A stretch of 64,000 nucleotides of DNA from Cupriavidus sp. WKF15 (GTDB taxonomy: Bacteria; Pseudomonadota; Gammaproteobacteria; Burkholderiales; Burkholderiaceae). Made by a program: the position numbers and the translations under genes. Within the stretch, counting starts at the first letter, position 1, and the number at the start of each line of letters is the position of its first letter. The DNA is taken from positions 1,116,001 through 1,180,000 of the forward strand of contig NZ_CP119572.1 in the NCBI RefSeq assembly GCF_029278605.1. The letters run 5' to 3'. Positions 1 to 8,008 of the stretch are shown piece after piece. The notes below the pieces were generated by a model. It was not told the origin of the DNA. It made no database searches and was given only the letters and a program-made list of their open reading frames with translations.

Positions 1-87
1 TAGCCGTCGATATAAGTGGCGCGGCATTGTGGTGCGGGCTGCACTCCGTTGGCGCGTGTTGGTGGCAACGGCGCGACGGTATCGCGG

Positions 88-747
88 TTATGGCGGTGTG
101 CCAACGGGCCATTGCCGGATGCGCAGAATGACCCGGTCGGAGAGTCGGACAGCCAGTTCCAGCAAGGCGGGCTGCCGCTTGCGGCTGATGCCGACGGTAC
201 AGCGCACCGAGGCGGCTTCGGCGTCGCCCGTTGGGGCTTCACGGCAGCCGCATCGCATCGCCAGCCGCAGGATATGCAGTGGGACGAAGCGCTCGGCCTG
301 TTGCATGTCCGCCAGCGCCTCGGCGGTGAAATGCAGCGGCAGGCGGGACAGTCGGATGAATCGCTCGCGCAGCTTGCCGCAGGTGCGCGCGTCGAGTGCG
401 GCGCCTTCGGCGTGGAAGCCGGCGCGCGTCATGCCGCAGGCTTCCGGTTGCCACAGGGCGCCGATGGCGAGGTAGGGCGGGGCCACCTGCCGCGGGCTGG
501 CTTCGTGCGCTTCGTCGATCTTGACGAAGCTGCCAAGCAGGTCGTACGTGAGGGCTGTGGGGCCAAAAATGCGGTGGTAGCCGGTGATGCAGTCCAGGTC
601 TTCGTCATAGACGGGCCTGGCGTCGCGTGGAACGCGGACCGGGCGGATTTCGAACCAGCCCGGTGACACAGGGTAGCGTCCGGCCCAGGCGAACACCGCT
701 TGCGTGGGGATCGGTTGCAAAGGAGGGCGAAGCGACGACTGCGGCAT
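88..747 (-). CDS. hypothetical protein, 219 aa
   Basis: I do not recognise this protein. The start is supported by an AGGAG ribosome binding site seven bases upstream of the ATG, and codon use is GC-rich and similar to the neighbouring core genes. It has no signal peptide, membrane segment or motif that I can name. The N-terminal third is rich in Pro, Arg and Trp (for example FAWAGRYPVSPGWFEIRPVR) and the C-terminal half carries two Cys close together (MRCGCRE), which may or may not be meaningful. It is alone on its strand: the next gene upstream is the tRNA-Val, whose own terminator separates the two. A soluble cytoplasmic protein is likely. The alternative that it is a chance reading frame in high-GC DNA cannot be ruled out, though the Shine-Dalgarno spacing argues for a real gene. 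Confidence 0.55.
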   Translation of the reverse strand: MPQSSLRPPLQPIPTQAVFAWAGRYPVSPGWFEIRPVRVPRDARPVYDEDLDCITGYHRIFGPTALTYDLLGSFVKIDEAHEASPRQVAPPYLAIGALWQPEACGMTRAGFHAEGAALDARTCGKLRERFIRLSRLPLHFTAEALADMQQAERFVPLHILRLAMRCGCREAPTGDAEAASVRCTVGISRKRQPALLELAVRLSDRVILRIRQWPVGTPP

Positions 748-813
748 GAACCCGCTCCTGCTCGATGGTGGAGCGGTCTACCGTATTGGCGCAGGGTTCG
801 TGCCGGAATGAGA

Positions 814-835
814 CGGTACCGTTTAATCGGTACCG
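814..835. promoter_or_regulatory. paired CGGTACCG palindromes upstream of the hypothetical gene
   Basis: Two identical 8-base palindromes, CGGTACCG at 814-821 and 828-835, are separated by TTTAAT. Together they make a larger dyad in the region between the hypothetical gene (start 747) and the tRNA-Val terminator. This is the form of a repressor operator, but no regulator gene is adjacent, so its use is an inference. Confidence 0.3.
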
Positions 836-893
836 GGGCGTTGCGGGAACCGGCGTGAGTACGAGGCGAGTGCGGAAATGGAGCGCGGAAATG

Positions 894-920
894 AAAAAAG
901 CCAGCACAAGGCTGGCTTTC
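894..920 (-). terminator. terminator of tRNA-Val
   Basis: Read on the minus strand, an 8-bp GC-rich stem (AAGCCAGC at 898-905 with GCTGGCTT at 911-918, 5-base loop) is followed by a run of six T. It sits directly after the 3' end of the tRNA and is a standard intrinsic terminator. Confidence 0.8.
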
Positions 921-927
921 CTGAATC

Positions 928-1002
928 TGGTGGGTGGTACAGGGATTGAACCTGTGACCCCTGCCGTGTGAAGGCAGTGCTCTACCGCTGAGCTAACCAC
1001 CC
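928..1002 (-). tRNA. tRNA-Val (anticodon CAC)
   Basis: Reads as a full cloverleaf on the minus strand: acceptor GGGTGGT / ACCACCC, D arm GCTCAGCGGTAGAGC, anticodon stem CTGCC/GGCAG with loop TTCACAC (anticodon CAC, decoding GUG), T arm with GGTTCAATCC, and an encoded CCA at 928-930. The length is 75 bases. A consensus-like promoter lies at 1066-1094 and a terminator at 894-920, so it is a single-gene transcription unit. Confidence 0.95.
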
Positions 1003-1065
1003 CAGCTGCTGCGTCGCTTTCGTGTTGACTACGGCGTTGACTTCGTCGTGCAGCGGAGAAATGAG

Positions 1066-1094
1066 ATTATGCAGACCTTCTTGTATCTTGTAAA
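1066..1094 (-). promoter_or_regulatory. sigma-70 type promoter of tRNA-Val
   Basis: On the minus strand TTTACA (1094-1089) and CATAAT (1071-1066) are separated by 17 bases, which predicts a start near 1059, about 57 bases upstream of the mature tRNA 5' end. Confidence 0.55.
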
Positions 1095-1135
1095 GCCCTT
1101 CCGTCAGATTTTTTCCTGGGCCGGACGCACAAGGG

Positions 1136-1849
1136 TCATGTCGCAGCAGCAGATTCCTGCCATACCGTCTTGCCGCCGCTCGCCTTGTCCAACTGCTTGA
1201 GCACACCGAGGTGTGCGGCTGCCTCGGCTTCGCTGGCGCGCAAGACGGGCAGGACGATGCTGGACAGGTCTATGGCCGTGACGGAGCCATCCGTGGTTTC
1301 CGCGCCGTCCAGCATGTCGATGACCAGCGAGTTCTGGCCGCGCGTCATGGCCAGGTAGACCTCGGCCAGCAGTTCGGCATCGAGCAGGGCGCCGTGCAGC
1401 GTGCGGTGGGCGTTGCTCACGCCGAGCCGGTCGCACAGCGCATCGAGTGAATTGCGCTTGCCAGGGAACATCTGGCGCGCCTCGAGCAGGGTATCGATCA
1501 CGCTGCCGACGTGGCTGCGGAACGGCGGCAGTCCCAGCAGGCGGAACTCCATGTCCAGGAAGCCAAGGTCGAACTGGGCGTTGTGGATGATCAGCTCGGC
1601 GTCCTGCACGAAGTCGCGAACCTCGTTGACAACCTCGGCGAACTTCGGTTTGTCGGCCAGGAATTCGATGGTGATGCCGTGGACGGCGACGGCGCCTTCG
1701 TCGATGTCGCGCTCGGGGTTGACATAGAAGTGCAGGTGGCGGCCGGTGAGTCGCCGGTTGACCAGTTCGACACACCCGATTTCAATCAGGCGGTCGCCGC
1801 TGGCGGCATTCAGGCCGGTGGTTTCGGTGTCGAGAACGATTTGTCGCAT
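1136..1849 (-). CDS. dnaQ: DNA polymerase III epsilon subunit (3'-5' proofreading exonuclease)
   Basis: The protein (237 aa) is the DEDDh-type proofreading exonuclease of the replicative polymerase. It binds the alpha subunit and removes misincorporated 3' nucleotides. The Exo I motif VLDTETTGL lies at the N-terminus (Asp7, Glu9), Exo II is [11 protein letters not shown] near residue 100 and Exo III is [14 protein letters not shown] near residue 155, giving the DEDD plus His set. The C-terminal third is the low-complexity tail typical of epsilon. I chose the ATG at 1849 because [13 protein letters not shown] matches the family start. An ATG at 1858 would add three residues, and the open frame extends further upstream into the rnhA end without family-like sequence. 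It follows rnhA on the same strand, 31 bases away, as in many beta- and gammaproteobacteria. Confidence 0.95.
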   Translation of the reverse strand: MRQIVLDTETTGLNAASGDRLIEIGCVELVNRRLTGRHLHFYVNPERDIDEGAVAVHGITIEFLADKPKFAEVVNEVRDFVQDAELIIHNAQFDLGFLDMEFRLLGLPPFRSHVGSVIDTLLEARQMFPGKRNSLDALCDRLGVSNAHRTLHGALLDAELLAEVYLAMTRGQNSLVIDMLDGAETTDGSVTAIDLSSIVLPVLRASEAEAAAHLGVLKQLDKASGGKTVWQESAAAT

Positions 1850-1880
1850 GGCGGGCATTCTAGCGGACGCTCGGGCCGGC

Positions 1881-2318
1881 TCAGCCGCTGAGCGATTCGA
1901 CGCCGCGGTTGGCCAGCGCGTCGGCGCGTTCATTGCCCGGGTGGCCATTGTGGCCGCGTACCCAGTGCCAGCTGATCTGGTGCCGCTGCACCAGCCCGTC
2001 GAGGACCTGCCACAGGTCGGCGTTCTTCACCGGCTTCTTGTCGGCGGTCTTCCAGCCGCGTGCCTTCCAGCCGGGCAGCCATTCGCTGATGCCCTTCTGC
2101 ACATATTGCGAGTCGGTGTAGACGCGCACGATGCAAGGGCGCTTGAGCGCGCGCAGCGCTTCGATGACCGCGGTCATCTCCATGCGGTTGTTGGTGGTGT
2201 TGGCTTCGCCGCCGAACAGCTCCTTCTCGCTGGTGCCGGCGACCAGCACCGCGCCCCAGCCGCCACGGCCGGGATTGCCCTTGCAGGCGCCATCGGAATA
2301 GATCGTAACTTCTTGCAT
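1881..2318 (-). CDS. rnhA: ribonuclease HI
   Basis: Encodes a 145-residue RNase HI that cleaves the RNA strand of RNA-DNA hybrids and helps remove primers and R-loops. The four carboxylates of the active site are visible: Asp9 in [12 protein letters not shown], Glu47 in NNRMEM, Asp69 in VYTDSQYV and Asp133 in NERADALA, together with the His of [11 protein letters not shown]. The basic substrate-binding handle [20 protein letters not shown] is present, as in the E. coli enzyme. The length is normal. It is transcribed with dnaQ downstream and a methyltransferase upstream on the same strand, so a three-gene operon is likely. Confidence 0.96.
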   Translation of the reverse strand: MQEVTIYSDGACKGNPGRGGWGAVLVAGTSEKELFGGEANTTNNRMEMTAVIEALRALKRPCIVRVYTDSQYVQKGISEWLPGWKARGWKTADKKPVKNADLWQVLDGLVQRHQISWHWVRGHNGHPGNERADALANRGVESLSG

Positions 2319-2381
2319 GAGTCGTTCGTCAGGGCAGCCCGCTTGGGCCGCCGCAGGGTTGATAGGTGCGCCCCGGCGGGG

Positions 2382-3176
2382 TCAGTTGTCGTCGCCGGGG
2401 GTTTTGCCGTGTGTGCCGGTCGGTGTCGCCACCGGGCTGGCTACGGGTGTGAGCGCTGCCTTGGCGGTCTTCCAGGCCGGGCCGACCAGGCGGATATTGC
2501 GCACGCGCTTGACCGCGGAAATCATGTATACCGCGCCAAAGATCGGCCACCAGCGGTCGCCGGCCTTTTCCATGAATGCGGCACGCTGCAGCCAGCGGTC
2601 GGTGCGGTACGGCGGGCAGTAGCAGCCGAAGCGGCCACGGATGATGTCAAAGCCCAGCAGCTTGAGCCAGTCCTTGATGCGCACAAAGCCGATCGACTGT
2701 GCGTCAGTGGGCAGGAACGGCATGGCGCCCAGCCGGTTCAGTCCCTGGCGCGCGCCCCACAGGCTCATTGGGTTGAAGCAGGTCACCACCACGCGGCCTT
2801 CGGGCATCAGCACGCGCGACACTTCGCGCAGCACTTCGTGCGGGTCCTCGGCGAACTCGAGCACATGGGGCAGGGTGGCAAGGTCGATGCTCTGCGTATC
2901 GAACGGCAGTTCGTCGAAACGGCACAGCAACTGGCGCGCGTCGGGGTGCGCGGCGCGCGGCCCGTGGGGGCCGCTGGCGGGATCGAGTGCGAGCGCCGAG
3001 AACGGCATCCGGTTCTCGCGCAGGGTATCGATGACGGGCAGGCCCATCTGGACCGCGTGATAGCCGAAGATGTCCGTCACGGTCCGGTCGTATTGCTGCG
3101 CCTCCCACCGGAGCATGTATTGCCCGGGAGGCGAAGCCAGCCAGTCTTCCCAGCTTACAATCGGACGGTCAGCCAT
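2382..3176 (-). CDS. class I SAM-dependent methyltransferase (gloB-linked)
   Basis: A 264-residue protein with the core of a class I (Methyltransf_11 type) fold: [19 protein letters not shown] is the motif II/III region and [19 protein letters not shown] the post-core helix and strand. The motif I Gly-rich loop is degenerate or absent ([13 protein letters not shown] occupies its place), which is common in this uncharacterised family found next to gloB and rnhA in proteobacteria. The substrate is unknown. The start at 3176 lies only 12 bases from the gloB start on the other strand, so the two ribosome binding sites and 5' ends overlap. The open frame extends backwards antisense to gloB, but that extension is a shadow. 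It is probably co-transcribed with rnhA and dnaQ. Confidence 0.85.
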   Translation of the reverse strand: MADRPIVSWEDWLASPPGQYMLRWEAQQYDRTVTDIFGYHAVQMGLPVIDTLRENRMPFSALALDPASGPHGPRAAHPDARQLLCRFDELPFDTQSIDLATLPHVLEFAEDPHEVLREVSRVLMPEGRVVVTCFNPMSLWGARQGLNRLGAMPFLPTDAQSIGFVRIKDWLKLLGFDIIRGRFGCYCPPYRTDRWLQRAAFMEKAGDRWWPIFGAVYMISAVKRVRNIRLVGPAWKTAKAALTPVASPVATPTGTHGKTPGDDN

Positions 3177-3188
3177 AGGAGTACACGC

Positions 3189-3989
3189 ATGTTGAAAGTG
3201 GAGCCGATCCCCGCATTTCAGGATAACTATATCTGGGCCATCCACGACGGCCGCAATGCTGCCGTGGTCGATCCCGGCGAGGCGGCGCCGGTGGAGCGGT
3301 TCCTGGTGGACAAGGGCCTGGCTCTGGGCGCTATTGTAATCACCCATCACCATGGTGATCACCAGGGTGGTGTGGCCGAGTTGCTTGCCGCGCACCCGGC
3401 CACGGCCGACGGCTCGCCTATGCCCGTGATCGGCCCGGCCGCGGAGCGCATTGGCGGCCGTACCCAGGCCGTGCGCGAAGGCGATACGGTGACGCTGCAG
3501 GCGCCCGCGCTGCAACTGCGCGTGCTCGATGTGCCGGGCCATACTGCAGGCCATGTCGCCTATGTCGGCGAACTGCAGGGAGCGGGGCCGGCCGTGTTCT
3601 GCGGCGATACGCTGTTTGCCACGGGCTGCGGCCGACTGTTCGAAGGCACGCCCGCGCAGATGCTGGCGTCGCTGGACAAGCTTGCATCGCTGCCAGGAGA
3701 CACGCGCGTGTACTGCGCGCATGAATACACGCGCAGCAATGTACGATTTGCGCGCGCGGTGGAGCCCGGCAATGCCGCGCTGGCTGCCTGGGATGCGCGC
3801 GTCGAGGCGTTGCGCGGGCAGGGCCAGCCGACCGTGCCGTCCACCATCGCGCTCGAGCGCGAGGTCAATCCCTTCCTGCGTTCACGCGAGCCGGCCGTGC
3901 GTGCGGCGGTGCAGGCGCAGGGTGGCAATGTGGCGGGCGATGCCGAGGCGTTTGGCGCACTGCGGGGCTGGAAGGACAATTTCCGCTGA
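3189..3989 (+). CDS. gloB: hydroxyacylglutathione hydrolase (glyoxalase II)
   Basis: This 266-residue metallo-beta-lactamase-fold enzyme hydrolyses S-D-lactoylglutathione to D-lactate and glutathione, the second step of methylglyoxal detoxification. The metal-binding motif THHHGDH is present with His53, His55, Asp57 and His58. Further ligands are the His of VPGHTAGHV, the Asp of [17 protein letters not shown] and the His of [10 protein letters not shown]. The C-terminal glutathione-binding helical domain ([12 protein letters not shown]) is intact. The start ATG at 3189 follows TAGGAG, which overlaps the start codon of the divergent methyltransferase. Gene length is normal. Confidence 0.97.
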   Translation: MLKVEPIPAFQDNYIWAIHDGRNAAVVDPGEAAPVERFLVDKGLALGAIVITHHHGDHQGGVAELLAAHPATADGSPMPVIGPAAERIGGRTQAVREGDTVTLQAPALQLRVLDVPGHTAGHVAYVGELQGAGPAVFCGDTLFATGCGRLFEGTPAQMLASLDKLASLPGDTRVYCAHEYTRSNVRFARAVEPGNAALAAWDARVEALRGQGQPTVPSTIALEREVNPFLRSREPAVRAAVQAQGGNVAGDAEAFGALRGWKDNFR

Positions 3990-4056
3990 ACCGCATCGGC
4001 GCGAGTGCGGCGGCGACAGGGCGCGCGCCGGCATATTTGTCGCTTGGAAAATCTCA

Positions 4057-4085
4057 TTGACGCGAAAGCCCGTTTTTTTTAGCAT
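4057..4085 (+). promoter_or_regulatory. probable promoter of mltD
   Basis: TTGACG (4057-4062), a 17-base spacer and TAGCAT (4080-4085) lie 36 bases upstream of the mltD start. The spacer contains a run of eight T after a short GC stretch, which could also assist termination of gloB. Confidence 0.45.
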
Positions 4086-4120
4086 CACGCAACCTTTTAG
4101 CGTCACAATTCGAGAACTTA

Positions 4121-5788
4121 ATGAAATTTGGTCGATTACTGGCGGTGTTTGCAAGCGTGGTGCTGCTCGCAGCCTGCGCCAGCACGCCCACACCGCCCGG
4201 CGCCGATGCGTCCGGCGCCCCGACCGCCCTGACTTCCACGCGCAGCGGCAAGGATCCGCTGAACACGCTCAGCGTCGACAAGACGCTCGCACCTGGCGCC
4301 GCCAAAATCAACGCCGATCAGCCTGGCCTGGACTGGCTGCGCGGCCCGTCCTCCGATATCTGGGACCGCATCCGCCGTGGCTTCGCCATGCAGGACCTGG
4401 AGGGGACGCTGGTGGACGACCGCACCCAGTGGTACGCGCAGCGCCCGGAATACATGGAGCGCATGGTGGCGCGGTCGAGCCGCTACCTGTATCACATCGT
4501 GGAGGAACTGGAGCGGCGCAATATGCCGACCGAGCTGGCGCTGCTGCCGTTCGTCGAGAGCGCGTTCAATCCGCAGGCGCAATCGAGTGCCAAGGCGGCG
4601 GGCATGTGGCAGTTCATCCCGAGTACAGGCAAGACCTACAACCTCAAGCAGAACATGTTCCGGGACGAGCGCCGCGATGTGCTGGCCTCGACCGATGCCG
4701 CGCTCGACTACCTGGCGCGCCTCTACGACATGTTCGGCGACTGGCACCTGGCGCTGGCGGCGTACAACTGGGGCGAGGGGGCGGTTTCGCGCGCGATCGC
4801 GCGCAACCAGGCGCGTGGCCTGCCCACCGACTACGCCAGCCTGACGATGCCGAACGAGACGCGCTACTACGTGCCGAAGCTGCAGGCGGTGAAGAACATC
4901 ATCGCCAACCCGGCCGCGTATGGCGTCAGGTTGCCCGATATCCCGGATCATCCATATTTCGTCACGGTCACCACGAGCCGCGATATCGACGTCACGCTGG
5001 CGGCCAAGCTGGCCAATATGTCCCTCGAAGAGTTCAAGGCGCTGAACCCGTCGTTCAACCAGCCAGTGATCCTGGGCGCGTCGAACCCGCAAATCCTGCT
5101 GCCGTTCGATAACGCCGAACGCTTCCAGTACAACCTGAACACCTACCGGGGCGGGTTGTCGAGCTGGACAGCGGTGACGGTGGATAACCGCGAGCGCGTG
5201 GAATCGCTCGCGGCACGCCTGAACATTGATCCGGATACGCTGCGCGAGATCAACAGCATTCCGCGCGGCATGCGGCTGAAGGCCGGCTCGACGGTGATGA
5301 TCCCGCGTTCGGGCCACCATGATCAGGACATCAGTGCGACGCTGGCGGACAGCGCCATGCTGGCCATGGAACCTGACCTGCCCGATGCGCGCCGCGTGGT
5401 GGTGCGCGCCAGCCGCCGGGACACGGTGGCCACGGTGGCGCACCGCTATGGCGTGTCGCCGAGCCAGGTGCAATCGTGGAACAAGCTTTCCGGCACCAAG
5501 CTGGTTGCGGGACAAAGCCTGGTGCTGATGGTGCCGGTCCGCGCTGGTGGAGCGACCAGGGCCGCGCGCACGGCGCGCGCGGAGCCGGCCACCGAGAAGC
5601 CCGAAGTGGTGCGCGTATCGGCGCCCGCCAGGGGCAAGGCCGAAGGGCGCAAGCGCATCACGGTGGAAGCCGCGCCGCGCCAGGCGGTCAGCAAGGGCTC
5701 CGGGGCTTCGCGTTCGGCGGCGGCCAAGTCGGCGCCGGCGGTGAAGGCCTCGGCCAAGGGGGCGTCTAAGGCAGGTAAGGCACGGTAG
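4121..5788 (+). CDS. mltD: membrane-bound lytic murein transglycosylase D (LysM lipoprotein)
   Basis: A 555-residue outer-membrane lipoprotein that cleaves peptidoglycan glycan strands with formation of 1,6-anhydromuramic ends. Residues 1-18 form a lipoprotein signal with lipobox LAAC, lipidated Cys19. The SLT domain spans about residues 115-260 with the catalytic Glu146 in LPFVESAFNP, followed by the conserved AAGMWQFIPSTG and ALAAYNWGEG motifs. Two LysM modules follow (around residues 350-398 and 425-470), which bind glycan. The C-terminus is a long, basic Ala/Lys/Arg-rich tail of about 80 residues, probably disordered. There is no strong Shine-Dalgarno before the ATG. The gene appears to be transcribed alone. 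Confidence 0.93.
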   Translation: MKFGRLLAVFASVVLLAACASTPTPPGADASGAPTALTSTRSGKDPLNTLSVDKTLAPGAAKINADQPGLDWLRGPSSDIWDRIRRGFAMQDLEGTLVDDRTQWYAQRPEYMERMVARSSRYLYHIVEELERRNMPTELALLPFVESAFNPQAQSSAKAAGMWQFIPSTGKTYNLKQNMFRDERRDVLASTDAALDYLARLYDMFGDWHLALAAYNWGEGAVSRAIARNQARGLPTDYASLTMPNETRYYVPKLQAVKNIIANPAAYGVRLPDIPDHPYFVTVTTSRDIDVTLAAKLANMSLEEFKALNPSFNQPVILGASNPQILLPFDNAERFQYNLNTYRGGLSSWTAVTVDNRERVESLAARLNIDPDTLREINSIPRGMRLKAGSTVMIPRSGHHDQDISATLADSAMLAMEPDLPDARRVVVRASRRDTVATVAHRYGVSPSQVQSWNKLSGTKLVAGQSLVLMVPVRAGGATRAARTARAEPATEKPEVVRVSAPARGKAEGRKRITVEAAPRQAVSKGSGASRSAAAKSAPAVKASAKGASKAGKAR

Positions 5789-5830
5789 GCGGGGAGGAAG
5801 GTGGTTGGGATTGGGGTGTCGTTCTTCGCG

Positions 5831-5873
5831 GGCGCCGCTGTTTCGCCGGCGCCGCCGGCTAAACAGCGGCGCC
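5831..5873 (+). terminator. long GC-rich inverted repeat after mltD
   Basis: GGCGCCGCTGTTT (5831-5843) and its exact complement (5861-5873) form a 13-bp stem; the 17-base loop itself holds a nested GCCGGC pair. No T-run follows, so it is either a weak terminator or an mRNA 3'-end stabilising hairpin. Confidence 0.5.
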
Positions 5874-5967
5874 TGCCAAGCACAACGGACGGGGGGCGCA
5901 CAGGACGCCGTGCCGGTGGCAAACTAGCACGACAATAACTACCCGCAAGACGCGGAGGAGACCTGCC

Positions 5968-7860
5968 ATGATGGCAAGCCATGCCGTGCATGCCCGTTCG
6001 CTGGCCGACCCCGAGGGGTTCTGGGCCGAACAGGCGCAGCGCATTGACTGGGAAACCCCGTTCGGACAAGTACTCGACAACAGCCGCGCGCCATTTACGC
6101 GCTGGTTCGTCGGCGGGCGCACGAACCTGTGCCACAACGCCGTGGATCGCCACCTGGCCACGCGCGCGCAGCAGCCGGCGCTGGTCTGGGTGTCCACCGA
6201 AACGGAGCAGGAGCGCACCTACACCTACGCCCAGCTGCACGACGAGGTCAGCCGCATGGCGGCCATCCTGCTAGGGCTTGGCGTACGCAAGGGCCACCGC
6301 GTGCTGGTCTACATGCCGATGATTCCCGAGGCGGCGTTTGCCATGCTGGCGTGCGCGCGCATCGGCGCGATCCACTCGGTCGTGTTCGGCGGCTTTGCCT
6401 CGGTCAGCCTGGCGGCGCGCATCGACGACGCGCAGCCGCGCGTGATTGTCAGCGCCGACGCCGGTTCGCGGGCCGGCAAGGTGGTGCCATACAAGCCGCT
6501 GCTCGACGAGGCCATCCGGCTTTCCGGCCACAAGCCCGAAAAGGTGCTGCTGGTCGACCGCCAGCTCGCCGACATGCCGCGCGTGCAGGGCCGCGATGAA
6601 GACTATGCGGCCTGGCGCGAACGCGTGGCCGGTACCGAGGTGCCATGCACCTGGCTGGAATCGTCCGAGCCGTCCTACGTGCTCTACACGTCGGGCACCA
6701 CCGGCAAGCCCAAGGGCGTGCAGCGCGACACCGGCGGCTATGCGGTGGCGCTGGCTACCTCGATGGAGTACATCTTCTGCGGCAAGGCCGGCGACACCAT
6801 GTTCACGGCGTCGGACATCGGCTGGGTCGTCGGGCACAGCTACATCGTCTACGGTCCGCTGCTGGCGGGCATGACCACGCTGATGTACGAAGGCACGCCG
6901 ATCCGCCCGGACGGCGGCATCCTGTGGCGGCTCGTGGAGCAGTACAAGGTCAACCTGATGTTCAGCGCGCCCACCGCGATCCGCGTGCTGAAGAAACAGG
7001 ACCCCGCCTTCCTGACGAAATACGACCTCTCAAGCCTGCGGCTGCTGTTCCTGGCCGGCGAGCCGCTCGACGAGCCTACCGCGCGATGGATCCAGGATGG
7101 CATCGGCAAGCCCGTGGTCGACAACTACTGGCAGACGGAATCGGGCTGGCCGATCATCGCCATCCAGCGCGGCATTGCCGTGCTGCCGCCCAAGCTCGGC
7201 TCGCCGGGCGTGCCGGCCTATGGCTATGACCTGCGCATCGTCGACGAGAACACGGGCGAGGAATGCGCCCCCGGTCAGAAGGGCGTGGTGGCCATCGACG
7301 GCCCGTTGCCGCCCGGCTGCATGAGCACGGTGTGGGGTGACGACGAACGCTTCGTGCGGACGTACTGGTCGGCGGTGCCGAACCGGTTGTGCTATTCGAC
7401 CTTCGACTGGGGCGTGCGCGATGAAGACGGCTACGTGTTCATCCTGGGCCGTACCGACGACGTCATCAACGTGGCCGGCCACCGCCTGGGCACGCGCGAG
7501 ATCGAGGAGAGCCTGTCGTCCCACGCGGGCGTGGCCGAAGTCGCGGTCGTGGGCGTGCAGGACGCGCTCAAAGGGCAGGTGGCGATGGGCTTCTGCATTG
7601 CCCGCGACGCCACGCGCACCGCGACACCCGAGGCGCGGCTCGCATTCGAGGGCGAACTCATGAAGACGGTGGAGCAGCAGCTTGGGGCCGTGGCGCGGCC
7701 GGCGCGCGTATTCTTTGTGAATGCACTGCCTAAGACCCGTTCCGGGAAATTGCTGCGGCGCGCCATCCAGGCGGTGGCGGAAGGGCGCGATCCGGGCGAC
7801 CTCACCACGATCGAAGATCCCACTGCGCTGGAACAACTGCTGTCGGCCCTGAAGGGCTGA
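5968..7860 (+). CDS. prpE: propionyl-CoA synthetase (propionate--CoA ligase)
   Basis: A 630-residue acyl-adenylate synthetase of the acetyl-CoA synthetase family. It activates propionate to propionyl-CoA with ATP. The N-terminal ACAS_N segment is present (DPEGFWAEQAQRIDWETPFGQVLDN), then the P-loop-like motif YTSGTTGKPKGVQRD, the adenylate-binding YWQTESGWPI, the hinge Asp in ILGRTDDVINVAGHRLG and the catalytic Lys in LPKTRSGKLLRR. Length and motifs fit PrpE rather than Acs. GGAGGAG precedes two consecutive ATG codons (5968 and 5971); either could be used. The prpB/prpC genes of the methylcitrate cycle are not in the window. It sits just upstream of the aromatic-CoA cluster but has its own upstream region. 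Confidence 0.88.
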   Translation: MMASHAVHARSLADPEGFWAEQAQRIDWETPFGQVLDNSRAPFTRWFVGGRTNLCHNAVDRHLATRAQQPALVWVSTETEQERTYTYAQLHDEVSRMAAILLGLGVRKGHRVLVYMPMIPEAAFAMLACARIGAIHSVVFGGFASVSLAARIDDAQPRVIVSADAGSRAGKVVPYKPLLDEAIRLSGHKPEKVLLVDRQLADMPRVQGRDEDYAAWRERVAGTEVPCTWLESSEPSYVLYTSGTTGKPKGVQRDTGGYAVALATSMEYIFCGKAGDTMFTASDIGWVVGHSYIVYGPLLAGMTTLMYEGTPIRPDGGILWRLVEQYKVNLMFSAPTAIRVLKKQDPAFLTKYDLSSLRLLFLAGEPLDEPTARWIQDGIGKPVVDNYWQTESGWPIIAIQRGIAVLPPKLGSPGVPAYGYDLRIVDENTGEECAPGQKGVVAIDGPLPPGCMSTVWGDDERFVRTYWSAVPNRLCYSTFDWGVRDEDGYVFILGRTDDVINVAGHRLGTREIEESLSSHAGVAEVAVVGVQDALKGQVAMGFCIARDATRTATPEARLAFEGELMKTVEQQLGAVARPARVFFVNALPKTRSGKLLRRAIQAVAEGRDPGDLTTIEDPTALEQLLSALKG

Positions 7861-7919
7861 CGAACCTGCGATGTGCGCCGTTCGGGGCACATCGCAGATT
7901 CGACTTGCACCGCCCACGC

Positions 7920-7950
7920 TTGCGGGCTAATATTTGAAGCATAAAATATT
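7920..7950 (+). promoter_or_regulatory. promoter with inverted-repeat operator of the aminobenzoyl-CoA cluster
   Basis: TTGCGG (7920-7925), a 16-base spacer and TAAAAT (7942-7947) form a plausible promoter upstream of the first cluster gene. A perfect 7-bp inverted repeat, AATATTT (7929-7935) and AAATATT (7944-7950), covers the spacer and -10 box, so a bound repressor would block polymerase. The A/T richness stands out in this high-GC setting. No regulator gene is adjacent. Confidence 0.5.
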
Positions 7951-8008
7951 TAGACATGATTTAGATGCGCTCCCGCCGCTGGCGGGCAGCCCGGGCAGGA
8001 GACGACAG

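Noticed and set aside
605..1000. Minus- and plus-strand reading frames across tRNA-Val, e.g. one translating as SSAVEHCLHTAGVTGSIPV
   Set aside because: This is the well-known false translation of a tRNA gene; no start signal or family supports a protein.
1746..3188. Long plus-strand open frame leading into gloB
   Set aside because: It is antisense to dnaQ, rnhA and the methyltransferase; the real gloB starts at 3189 with a ribosome binding site and family similarity only from there.
4136..5515. 459-codon open frame antisense to mltD
   Set aside because: Arg/His-rich shadow without family features, fully inside mltD.
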